50,596 nt of DNA from Stenotrophomonas lacuserhaii (lineage in GTDB: Bacteria; Pseudomonadota; Gammaproteobacteria; Xanthomonadales; Xanthomonadaceae): NCBI RefSeq assembly GCF_014836545.1, contig NZ_JACSQS010000004.1:67114-117709 (forward strand), in the 5' to 3' direction. Below are positions 10,015 to 19,772 of this stretch, one piece after another. The notes under the pieces are model-generated. The model worked only from the letters and a program-made list of their open reading frames with translations, was not told the DNA's origin and did no database searches. The translations under genes were made by a program, and so were the position numbers. The first letter of the stretch is position 1. Each line of letters starts with the position of its first letter.

Positions 10015-10241
10015 CCCTTGTCGATGCCTGCGGATTGGTTGCCGCTGAATCCACGCGAAAGCCTTGTGCCACCTGCATTGTTGCGCATGAAACCAGCGTC
10101 GCACCGCAGTGCGGGGCGCGTCGTTCGCGCCATTCGCGCAGTCGCTGGGCAGCGGCGCCGCACGTCCATGACCTATGCCGGATACCCGGCAACGCGCAGA
10201 CAGGCCACTATCGCGGTATCCCTTCCCAGGAACTTCCCGAC

Positions 10242-11963
10242 GTGACCCGACGACTGACCCGCTGCCTGCTGGCCGCTGCCCTGCTGGCGACGCTGCCGAC
10301 GCTTGCCCTCGCCGCTGATCGTGTGACCGGCCATGGCTTTGCCACCCGTTCGGAAGTGATCGCGCCGCATGCGATGGCGGCGACGTCGCAGCCGCTGGCC
10401 ACCCAGATCGCGTTGGACGTGATGAAGAACGGCGGCAGCGCGGTCGACGCCGCAATCGCCGCCAACGCGGCGCTGGGGCTGATGGAGCCCACCGGCAATG
10501 GCATCGGCGGCGACCTGTTCGCCATCGTGTGGGATCCGAAAACCCAGCAGCTGCATGGCTACAACGGCTCCGGCCGCTCGCCGCGATCGCTCACCCTGGC
10601 CGAGTTCCAACGCCGCGGGCTGAAGGAAATCCCGGCCACCGGTCCGCTGCCGGTGTCGGTGCCTGGTGCGGTCGATGGCTGGTTCGCCCTGCACGAGCGT
10701 TTCGGCCGCAAGCCGATGGCCGACAACCTGGCGCCGGCCATCCGCTACGCACGCGAAGGCCATCCGGTGGCCGAGGTCATCGCGTATTACTGGGATCGCT
10801 CGGTGCCGCGCCTGTCGCAGTATCCCGGTTTCAAGGAACAGTTCACGATCAACGGCCATGCCCCGCGCAAGGGCGAGCTGTGGAAGAACCCGAACCTGGC
10901 CAACACGCTGCAGCAGATCGCCGATGGCGGCCGCGATGCGTTCTACAAGGGCGACATCGCGCGCACCATCGGCAGCTACTTCAAGGCCAACGGCGGTTAC
11001 CTGAGCTTCGACGACATGGCCGCCCACCATGGCGAATGGGTCGATCCGGTGAGCAGCAACTACCGCGGTTACGATGTGTGGGAGCTGCCGCCCAACAGCC
11101 AGGGCATCGCCGCGCTGCAGATCCTCAACGTGCTGGAAGGCTACGATTTCTCGAAGATTCCCTTTGGCTCGGCCGAGCACGTGCACCTGTTCGTGGAAGC
11201 CAAGAAGCTGGCCTTTGCCGACCGCGCGCGCTTCTATGCGGACATGGCGTTCCAGCCGGCCGCGCCGGTGGCCAAGCTGATCTCGAAGGAGTACGCGGCC
11301 GAGCGCCGTGCGTTGATTTCGATGGACAAGGCACTGAAGGAAGTGCAGCCGGGCACGCCGAAGCAGCTGGAAGAGGGCGATACGATCTACATGACCGTCG
11401 CCGACGCCGACGGCATGATGGTGTCGCTGATCCAATCCAACTACCGCGGCATGGGCAGTGGCATGGCGCCCCCGGGACTCGGTTTCATCCTGCAGGATCG
11501 TGGTGAGATGTTCGTGCTGCAGAAGGACCACCCGAACGGTTATGCGCCGGGCAAGCGTCCGTTCCAGACCATCATCCCCGGCTTCATCACCAAGGACGGC
11601 AAGCCGTATGCGAGCTTCGGCGTGATGGGCGGGGCGATGCAGCCGCAGGGGCATGCGCAGATCGTGATGAACCTGGTGGACTTCGGCATGAACCTGCAGG
11701 AGGCCGGCGATGCGCCGCGCATCCAGCACGAGGGTTCGACCGAGCCGACCGGCCAGGCCACGGCGATGAGTGACGGCGGCGAGGTCAACCTGGAAACAGG
11801 GTTTGCGTATGACACGATCCGCGCGCTGATGCGCAAGGGCCATCGCGTGGTGTTCGCTGACGGTCCGTATGGTGGCTACCAGGCGATCCTGCGCGACCCG
11901 GAGACGGGCGTGTACTACGGCGCATCGGAGAGCCGCAAGGATGGGCAGGCGGCGGGGTATTGA
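10242..11963 (+). CDS. ggt: gamma-glutamyltransferase-family Ntn hydrolase, secreted
   Basis: A 573-residue periplasmic N-terminal-nucleophile hydrolase. It starts at a GTG (10242) with AGGA upstream. Residues 1-24 form a signal peptide (RRLTRCLLAAALLA..., cleavage after ALA). The autocleavage nucleophile is T381 in GDTIYMTVADADG, and the glycine-rich loop GMGSGMAPPGLGF follows. The N-terminal block GGSAVDAAIAANAALG and PTGNGIGGDLF are typical. The loop after the nucleophile matches the YwrD/cephalosporin-acylase-like branch better than classical glutathione-cleaving Ggt, so the true substrate may be another gamma-glutamyl or amide compound. The gene diverges from the branched-chain operon and faces the BCCT transporter across a palindrome-rich gap. 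Confidence 0.88.
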   Translation: MTRRLTRCLLAAALLATLPTLALAADRVTGHGFATRSEVIAPHAMAATSQPLATQIALDVMKNGGSAVDAAIAANAALGLMEPTGNGIGGDLFAIVWDPKTQQLHGYNGSGRSPRSLTLAEFQRRGLKEIPATGPLPVSVPGAVDGWFALHERFGRKPMADNLAPAIRYAREGHPVAEVIAYYWDRSVPRLSQYPGFKEQFTINGHAPRKGELWKNPNLANTLQQIADGGRDAFYKGDIARTIGSYFKANGGYLSFDDMAAHHGEWVDPVSSNYRGYDVWELPPNSQGIAALQILNVLEGYDFSKIPFGSAEHVHLFVEAKKLAFADRARFYADMAFQPAAPVAKLISKEYAAERRALISMDKALKEVQPGTPKQLEEGDTIYMTVADADGMMVSLIQSNYRGMGSGMAPPGLGFILQDRGEMFVLQKDHPNGYAPGKRPFQTIIPGFITKDGKPYASFGVMGGAMQPQGHAQIVMNLVDFGMNLQEAGDAPRIQHEGSTEPTGQATAMSDGGEVNLETGFAYDTIRALMRKGHRVVFADGPYGGYQAILRDPETGVYYGASESRKDGQAAGY

Positions 11964-12183
11964 GGGGGGCGTCGAACGGGGAGACCCCCCTCGCGGCTGG
12001 GCCGAGAGCCGCCGCCGCGTTTGGGCCGGGCGGTGGGGCTGGTCGGGGGACGGCAAGAGCCGCTCCTGGGGGCCTCGTTTCGCGCCATCCATGGCGCTCA
12101 ACGCCCCCGCCCAGCCCCCCCGCCCGACCCCCTGACAGGTTCCGGTGGCCTTCACCCGCGTAATTAAGAAAAGAACAAAGGCA
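11964..12183. other. Gene-free GC-rich spacer after ggt
   Basis: First part of a 512-bp region between convergent genes. It holds a perfect hairpin GCGCCAT-CC-ATGGCGC at 12082-12097, flanked by G-rich (about 12024-12050) and C-rich (about 12100-12133) stretches that are loosely complementary. It may serve as the ggt terminator region. No convincing coding sequence or T-tract is seen. Confidence 0.5.
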
Positions 12184-12224
12184 GGGGTCAGAGTCCTTTC
12201 GCTACGCGAAAGGACTCTGACCCC
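12184..12224. repeat. Perfect 19-bp inverted repeat (GGGGTCAGAGT type)
   Basis: Arms GGGGTCAGAGTCCTTTCGC (12184-12202) and its exact complement (12206-12224) flank a TAC loop. The motif GGGGTCAGAGT recurs in many proteobacterial intergenic palindromes and is, from memory, linked to REP-associated tyrosine transposases; none is encoded here. It lies between convergent ggt and the BCCT gene and could stop transcription from both sides. Confidence 0.75.
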
Positions 12225-12255
12225 ATCTTTCTCCCACTCTTCCAGTCCCTGCCTT

Positions 12256-12380
12256 GTCCATGGCCACCATGGACCTGTCGAAGGCGGGGCGGGGTGGGTT
12301 GGCGGGAACGCTCATCCGCATGGATGCGGATGGCGAGCCTCCATGGACGGATTCACGGCGATTCCCGCCAACCCACCCCG
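12256..12380. repeat. Nested palindromic element
   Basis: A small palindrome GTCCATGG-CCA-CCATGGAC (12256-12274) is followed by a 19-bp perfect inverted repeat. Its arms are CGGGGTGGGTTGGCGGGAA (12290-12308) and the complement at 12362-12380. Inside the 53-nt loop lies a second hairpin, CATCCGCAT / ATGCGGATG (12313-12332). The size and nesting resemble a miniature dispersed element. No terminal duplication of flanking sequence is evident. Confidence 0.6.
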
Positions 12381-12410
12381 CCGCGCCAACAAGCAGCATT
12401 GCAGGCTGTT

Positions 12411-12460
12411 GCTTTTGACGTTGACGTTGCTTCGAAGCGGGCCGCCGGGCGCAGCCCGGC
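12411..12460. repeat. REP-like repeat with TTGACG hexamers
   Basis: Two tandem TTGACG units (12415-12426) followed by GAAGCGGGCC and a hairpin GCCGGGC-GCA-GCCCGGC (12444-12460). The same arrangement occurs inverted at 50496-50547, and a fragment with three units lies at the left contig end. It is a genuine dispersed repeat of this genome. Confidence 0.7.
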
Positions 12461-12475
12461 AACCCACCACACCCA

Positions 12476-14053
12476 TCAGTCGCGCTCAGCCGCGTTCTCT
12501 GCTTCCAGCCGCGTTTCTTCCTGCGCCGCCATCTCGCGTTCGATCCACGCCTCGATCATCTGCCGCGCGCGCTGCGCCTTGCGCCGCTCGCGTGTCCATT
12601 CCTGGTCCAGCACGCGGTACAACGACACCATCACCAGGATCATCAGCACCGCGAAGGGCAGCGCAGCGATGGTGATCATGCCCTGCAGCGCGGACAGTCC
12701 GCCGGCCAGCAACAAGGCCGCCGCGATCAGCGCAACACCGACGCCCCACGCCAGCTTGCGCTTCGGCGGCGGGTCACCGGCCTCATCGGTGGACATGCTG
12801 GCCAACACCAGTACTGCCGAATCGGCGGAGGTCACGAAGAAGATCATCAGCAGCACCAGCGCGACGCTGGCCAGCAGCAGCGGGAAGGGCAGGCTGTCGA
12901 ACATGGTGAACAGCACCGTTTCGTAGCCATTGCCCAGCGCGGCCACCAGATCGACATGGCCGAACAACTGCGACCACAGCGCGGTGCCCCCGAATACGGA
13001 GAACCAGACGAAGCCCAGCACGGTCGGCGCGATGACCACGCCGATCACGAACTCCCGCACGCTGCGGCCCCGCGAGATGCGTGCGATGAACGACCCCACG
13101 AACGGTGCCCAGGCAATCCACCACGCCCAATAGAAGATGGTCCAGTCGGCCACCCAGGTGCTGCCGGAAAACGGCGACATGCGCAGGCTCATCGTCACCA
13201 GCTGGTTGAGGTAGGACCCCAGCGTGGTGGTGAAGGTGTCGAAGATGAAGCCGGTCGGACCCAACACCAGCACCATGGCCAACAGCAACGCAGCCAGGCC
13301 CAGGTTGAAGTTGGACAGCCATTTGACCCCGCGCTCCACCCCGCTCAGGGTCGACGCCATGTACAGCACGAACGCCACCGCGATGATCACCATCTGGGTC
13401 GGTACGCTGGAGGGAATGCCGAGCACCCGTTCCAGACCGGCCGCGATCTGGATGGTGCCGAAGCCCAGCGTGGTGGCCACGCCGACCGCGGTCGCCACCA
13501 CGGCGGAGATGTTGACCGCGTGGCCGATCCAGCCGCGATGGTGTCGGCCGATGATCGGCTGCAGCATGTCGCTGACCAGGCCGCGGCCGTTGCGGTTGAA
13601 CTGGAACCAGGCCATGGCCAGGCCGATCAACGCGTACACCGCCCACGGATGCAGGCCCCAATGGAAGAAGGCGTAGCGCATCGAGGCACGCGCCGCGTCC
13701 ATGCCCATGGGTTCCAGCCCTTCCGGCGGTTTGACGAAATGCGAAACGGGCTCGGCCGCGCCCCAGAACACCAGACCGATGCCCATGCCAGCGGCGAACA
13801 GCATCGACATCCAGCTGGCGCGGGAGAAGTCCGGCTCGGCATCTTCGCCACCGATGCGCAGGCTGGCGAAGCGTCCGAACGCCAGGTACAGCAGGAAGGT
13901 CAGCGCAAGGAACACGACCAGCAGGTACAGCCAGCCAGCGCCGCGGACCACCTCGGCCAGCACGGCCTGTACGACGGCGTTGAAAGAATCCGGTGCGAGC
14001 CCGGCGAGCAGCACCAGGACAGCGACCAGTGCGATGGAAATTCGAAACACCAT
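12476..14053 (-). CDS. BCCT-family betaine/choline/carnitine transporter
   Basis: A 525-residue inner-membrane carrier with about twelve transmembrane segments. The family signature GMGIGLVFWGAAEP is near residues 88-101. The conserved substrate-site region WTIFYWAWWIAWAPFVGSFI and the following ISRGRSVREF cytoplasmic loop are also present. It probably takes up glycine betaine, choline or carnitine with Na+ or H+ for osmoprotection; the exact substrate cannot be read from the sequence. The last 60 residues are a charged, Glu/Arg-rich cytoplasmic tail (RERRKAQRARQMIEAW...), which in BCCT proteins such as BetP can take part in osmosensing. The gene stands alone and diverges from thiC. The ATG at 14053 has a GGAG upstream. 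Confidence 0.92.
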   Translation of the reverse strand: MVFRISIALVAVLVLLAGLAPDSFNAVVQAVLAEVVRGAGWLYLLVVFLALTFLLYLAFGRFASLRIGGEDAEPDFSRASWMSMLFAAGMGIGLVFWGAAEPVSHFVKPPEGLEPMGMDAARASMRYAFFHWGLHPWAVYALIGLAMAWFQFNRNGRGLVSDMLQPIIGRHHRGWIGHAVNISAVVATAVGVATTLGFGTIQIAAGLERVLGIPSSVPTQMVIIAVAFVLYMASTLSGVERGVKWLSNFNLGLAALLLAMVLVLGPTGFIFDTFTTTLGSYLNQLVTMSLRMSPFSGSTWVADWTIFYWAWWIAWAPFVGSFIARISRGRSVREFVIGVVIAPTVLGFVWFSVFGGTALWSQLFGHVDLVAALGNGYETVLFTMFDSLPFPLLLASVALVLLMIFFVTSADSAVLVLASMSTDEAGDPPPKRKLAWGVGVALIAAALLLAGGLSALQGMITIAALPFAVLMILVMVSLYRVLDQEWTRERRKAQRARQMIEAWIEREMAAQEETRLEAENAAERD

Positions 14054-14258
14054 GGAGGGGCTTCTCCGATCAGCGAATGAGGGAGCGAGCAGAAGCTTGC
14101 AGTGCGATGCCGGGCAATGCCAGCAATGCGGAGGACGGCGGACGGTCGCATGCCTGCAGGAGCAGGCGCGACAGTGCGCTGCGTCATGTTACCCAGCGTG
14201 GCGTCATGGACTCGTCAGTGTGTCGTCCGCGACAGCGGCGGTATGTTCTAATGCGCGC

Positions 14259-16225
<1,967 letters not shown>

Positions 16226-16294
16226 GGGTGACGACCTTGGGTCCGGGCAGGTGACGACCGTGGGTCCTGGTGGGTGACGACCGTTGGTCGTCAC
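16226..16294. repeat. Three direct repeats ending in a hairpin
   Basis: The motif GTGACGACC occurs three times at about 22-25-nt spacing. The first two copies are followed by a short GGGTCC. The last is followed after GTT by its exact complement GGTCGTCAC, making a 9-bp hairpin (16274-16294). It lies directly after the thiC stop and may end the thiC transcript, though no T-run follows. Confidence 0.6.
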
Positions 16295-16339
16295 GCTCTC
16301 CCCCGGTATCCTCCGCCCATCGTTTCCCAAGGCCGCGCC

Positions 16340-17017
16340 ATGCCCATCCCGCACACCCTGCGCTGGCTCGCCATCGCCCGTCGCCATCCCTCCGCCTGGT
16401 TGCTGGCGGTGCAGTTGCTGGGCGTGCTGGTGTATCCGGCAATGGATGACACCGCGGCGGGGCGGGCGGCAGTGGGCACTTTCGGCATCGCGGTGCTCGG
16501 GCTCGCCCTGTGGGTGGTGCAGCGCAGCCCGCTGGGCACCTGGCTTGCGTTGTTGCTGGCCATTCCCTCGGTGGTGTTTTCCATCGCCGCGGTGCTGTTG
16601 GGCAAGACCGGGTTGGGCACCACGGCGCAGCTGCTGGAAAGCCTGCTGTACTTCTATACCGCCGGTGCGTTGATCGCCTACATGCTGCAGGACCATAAAG
16701 TCACCCGCGACGAACTGTTTGCTGCAGGCGCCACCTTTACCCTGCTTGCGTGGGCGTTTGCTTTCGCCTTCTCGGTCTGCCAGCAGTGGTATCCGGGCAG
16801 TTTCCTGGCCACCAGCCAAACCCAATTCCGCACTTGGATGGAGCTGCTTTATCTCAGCTTCAGCTTACTGTCCGGAGTCGGTCTCAGTGACGTCGTTCCG
16901 GTACACCCCCAGGCACGCGCATTGGTAATGCTGGCGCAGTTCTGCGGGGTCATGTACGTGGCCTTGGTGGTATCGCGCCTGGTCGGTCTGACCATGCTCG
17001 AGCACCGACAAAAATGA
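16340..17017 (+). CDS. Ion-channel-like membrane protein, degenerate pore
   Basis: A 225-residue inner-membrane protein with hydrophobic segments near residues 18-35, 45-60, 68-88, 100-118, 130-148 and 195-215. The last third resembles the two-helix K+ channel fold (Ion_trans_2): a pore-helix-like YLSFSLLSGVGLSDVVPVHP (171-190) followed by a closing helix ending ALVVSRLVGL. In true channels this place reads T-x-x-T-V-G-Y-G-D. Here it is S-L-L-S-G-V-G-L-S-D, so K+ selectivity is doubtful. The ATG at 16340 is preferred over upstream in-frame codons inside the repeat. No operon partner: thiC precedes it after the repeat and a leftward terminator follows. Confidence 0.6.
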   Translation: MPIPHTLRWLAIARRHPSAWLLAVQLLGVLVYPAMDDTAAGRAAVGTFGIAVLGLALWVVQRSPLGTWLALLLAIPSVVFSIAAVLLGKTGLGTTAQLLESLLYFYTAGALIAYMLQDHKVTRDELFAAGATFTLLAWAFAFAFSVCQQWYPGSFLATSQTQFRTWMELLYLSFSLLSGVGLSDVVPVHPQARALVMLAQFCGVMYVALVVSRLVGLTMLEHRQK

Positions 17018-17026
17018 ATGGCAGAT

Positions 17027-17053
17027 AAAAAAATCGCGCCCCGGAAGGCGCGA
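17027..17053 (-). terminator. Leftward intrinsic terminator
   Basis: Read leftward: TCGCGCC, a 6-nt loop, GGCGCGA, then seven T residues. The T-run lies on the left, so it stops transcripts coming from the right. No annotated leftward gene lies within 6.7 kb to the right (the next is at 24893), which suggests an unannotated small RNA in 17054-17268. That interval also contains a CCGCA / TGCGG hairpin (17103-17117). Confidence 0.8.
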
Positions 17054-17268
17054 AGAGTGAAACTGATTATCTGAATACGTGGGCGAGAGAGTGCCTGATG
17101 TCCGCCGCAGCATGTGCGGTTAACTCGCATAGGCTAGTATTCGCGCGCTTCGATTCATTTGCGTTATGGGTTCATGCTGTTTGCAGAGTCTGGCTGTTCG
17201 CGATTGCACCTCCCGGTCATTCACGCGCGCCTGGCTGGCATCCCGCCTGCCGCCCGCGTTCGAGATAG

Positions 17269-19647
17269 ATGACCATCAGCAACAGCCCTTTCCATGATGC
17301 AGATATCCTGCGCATCGGCGAATGCACCGTGACCTTGTCGTCACGTGAAGTGCAGGTGCCCGGCGCGCGGCGACTTCGCAGGCTCACGCCGAAGGCGGTG
17401 GGCGTGCTGCGCGTGCTCGTCCGCAGCAATGGGCGCGTGGTGACCCGGGATGAGCTGTTCGCCGAGGTGTGGCCGGACACGCTGCCCACCAATGATGTGC
17501 TGACCCAGGCCGTGACCCAGCTGCGCAAGGCCTTCACCGCCGACAGCGAGGACGGTCCCGCCTACATCGAGACGATCGCCAAGACCGGCTATCGCCTGCG
17601 GGTAGCAGTGAGTGCGGTGGATCCGCTTGAACGATCCGCCGTGCCGGCGGGCGACGCGCCAACGCCGCCGCCGGTGCAGCCGCCCGCGGGCAGGGATGTG
17701 GACGTAGACGCAGACACGGACGTGGACCTGGCCATGCACATGGACACGGACACGGGCGCCATCCACACGCCTCCCGAGCCCCTGCTGCTGGCGCCGATAC
17801 GGCCCCGCAGTGCCTGGCGACGCGCCCGGCGCTGGGTGCTGCTGGGCGTGGGTCTGTCCATGCTGCTGGCGCTGGGCGTGATGGCCTGGCTGCTGCTGCA
17901 TCGGGATACGTCACCTTCGGCAGTCGACGCGGCGGTGGAAAACGGCACGCGGGTGATCGGCAGTCCGCAGCGCCCGTATCGACTCATCACCGCCACTGCG
18001 GGCTTTGAAACCTATCCCACGCTGTCGCCGGATGGCTCGCAGGTAGCGTACGAAGCCAGTGAAGAAGACGGCAGCGGCCAGATCAAGGTGCAGACCTCGG
18101 GCAACGCGCCGGCGCGCAATCTGGTGGACCGTCCGGACGGGGCGGTGGACCGCTTCCCGAACTGGTCCCCGGACGGCCGCGAGATCGCCTTCGCGCGCTT
18201 CTCCGGCAACGGTCGCTGCCAAGTGCTGATCGCCAGCGCGACCGGCGGCAACGTGCGCGAGGCCACGCGCTGCGACGGTACCGAACTGCTCAGTTTCGAC
18301 TGGACGCCGGACGGCAGCGGGCTGGTGTTCGGCAGCATGGTGGGCACCTACGCCCACCGCGGGATCCGGGTACTGGACCTTGCCAGCGGGCGGTGGCGTG
18401 CGTTGACCTATGCCGCGCACAAGGACGACTTCGATTACGCCCCGCGTATTTCCCCGGACGGGCGCTGGCTGGTGTTCGTGCGCAACCCGCAGGTCGGTGA
18501 CCTGTGGCGGATGCCGGCCGAAGGGGGGCCGCTGGAGCAGCTGACCGACGACGCCGCCGAGTTCCGTGGCTGGGCCTGGCTGGGTGACAGCCGGCAGATC
18601 GTGTTCGGTCGCCGGGTGGACAGCGAAGCGCGCCTGTACCAGCTGGACACCGAGGCACGCACGCTGCGCGACCTCGGCCTGGACGACGCACAGTGGCCGG
18701 CGGTCGCGCGCTCGACGAACTTCCTGGCCTTCGTCCACCGCAAGGCACAGTTCGGTTTGTACAAGGTGCCGGTGAAGGACCCTGCGCGGGCACAGCGGCT
18801 GTTCGCCTCCAGCGGCCGCGACAGCCAGCCGATGCTGGCACCGGACGACCGCCAGATGGTGTTCGCTTCAGACCGTTCCGGCAGCTACGCCCTGTGGTGG
18901 GCCGATCTGCAGCAGCCGCAATCCCTGCGCCCCATCGAGGGACTGCGGCCGGATACCCGGCAGCCACCGGCATGGTCGGCCGACAGCCGCCACCTGCTGG
19001 TGCTGGGCCGTGATGACCAGGGCGAGCCCCACGTCTACGAGATCACTCCGCGCGATGAACAGCTGAGCGTGGTGCCGGTGCCGGTGGCACGCCCGTTGCA
19101 GGCCTTGTACCTCGATGATCCGGATCGTTTGCTGGTCATAGAGCGCGGCGACGACCAGCGCACCCGCATGAGTCTGTACGACCGGCGCGACTGGCAGCGA
19201 CTGGCGACCTTGTACGGCGTGTCCCAGGCGCGCTTTGACAGTGAGCGGCGACGCGTGGTTTTCACCCAGCTGGGCGCCAGTGGACTGTGGTCGGTGGATG
19301 CATCACTGTCGCCGGCCAGCGTCCAGCAGCTGAGCGCCGACAAGCCCTCGCGCTGGCGCTACCGCGCATGGTCGGTTGCCGGCGGCGGTCGCGTCGACTA
19401 TCTGGATGAATCCAGCCAGTGCAGCTCCGGCCTGCTGCGTATCGCCGATGGGGTCGAGGCGGTTTCGCGTTGCCTGGATGCGTCTCGGCTCAGTGCCGGC
19501 AATGGATTGAGCAGCAGCGTTGACGGGAATGACGTGTACGTGTCGCTCGCCGTGTCCGACGGTGCCGACATCGGCGTGATGGCGCTGCCCGAGCGCCCGG
19601 CAGAAGTCTTCCCTGCTTTCGTCAACTCATTGAAAATAAAGCCATAA
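17269..19647 (+). CDS. CadC/ToxR-like membrane regulator with beta-propeller sensor
   Basis: A 792-residue one-component transcription factor. Residues 10-112 form an OmpR/PhoB-type winged helix (LTPKAVGVLRVLVRSNGRVVTRDELFAEVW; YIETIAKTGYRL). A Pro-rich then Asp-rich linker follows (about 120-175, with DVDVDADTDVD). Residues 189-210 are one transmembrane helix. The rest is a periplasmic TolB/PD40 propeller with repeated motifs such as YPTLSPDGSQVAYEA, FPNWSPDGREIAFAR and YAPRISPDGRWLVFV. DNA binding in the cytoplasm and sensing outside is the known layout of CadC/ToxR proteins. The likely target is the downstream AraC and TonB-receptor genes, but this is inference. The ligand is unknown. The ATG at 17269 is preceded by GAGATAG. 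Confidence 0.88.
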   Translation: MTISNSPFHDADILRIGECTVTLSSREVQVPGARRLRRLTPKAVGVLRVLVRSNGRVVTRDELFAEVWPDTLPTNDVLTQAVTQLRKAFTADSEDGPAYIETIAKTGYRLRVAVSAVDPLERSAVPAGDAPTPPPVQPPAGRDVDVDADTDVDLAMHMDTDTGAIHTPPEPLLLAPIRPRSAWRRARRWVLLGVGLSMLLALGVMAWLLLHRDTSPSAVDAAVENGTRVIGSPQRPYRLITATAGFETYPTLSPDGSQVAYEASEEDGSGQIKVQTSGNAPARNLVDRPDGAVDRFPNWSPDGREIAFARFSGNGRCQVLIASATGGNVREATRCDGTELLSFDWTPDGSGLVFGSMVGTYAHRGIRVLDLASGRWRALTYAAHKDDFDYAPRISPDGRWLVFVRNPQVGDLWRMPAEGGPLEQLTDDAAEFRGWAWLGDSRQIVFGRRVDSEARLYQLDTEARTLRDLGLDDAQWPAVARSTNFLAFVHRKAQFGLYKVPVKDPARAQRLFASSGRDSQPMLAPDDRQMVFASDRSGSYALWWADLQQPQSLRPIEGLRPDTRQPPAWSADSRHLLVLGRDDQGEPHVYEITPRDEQLSVVPVPVARPLQALYLDDPDRLLVIERGDDQRTRMSLYDRRDWQRLATLYGVSQARFDSERRRVVFTQLGASGLWSVDASLSPASVQQLSADKPSRWRYRAWSVAGGGRVDYLDESSQCSSGLLRIADGVEAVSRCLDASRLSAGNGLSSSVDGNDVYVSLAVSDGADIGVMALPERPAEVFPAFVNSLKIKP

Positions 19648-19772
19648 ATGGTTTCGTAAGTTTTTCGTGGGGACATCGTGTCGATTTCGTCGCGAAGTCG
19701 TCGCAACGTCCTGACCGCTGACGCCTGATTTGGCAAAACGGACACCCTGTATTGGTAAATACGTGGTGCTCC

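Noticed and set aside
12956..14080. A 374-codon frame antisense to the BCCT transporter
   Set aside because: Charged, repetitive composition typical of the complement of hydrophobic codons; no domain.
16226..16294. Possible CRISPR array
   Set aside because: Only three short 9-18-nt repeats with tiny spacers, the last one a hairpin; no cas genes in the window.
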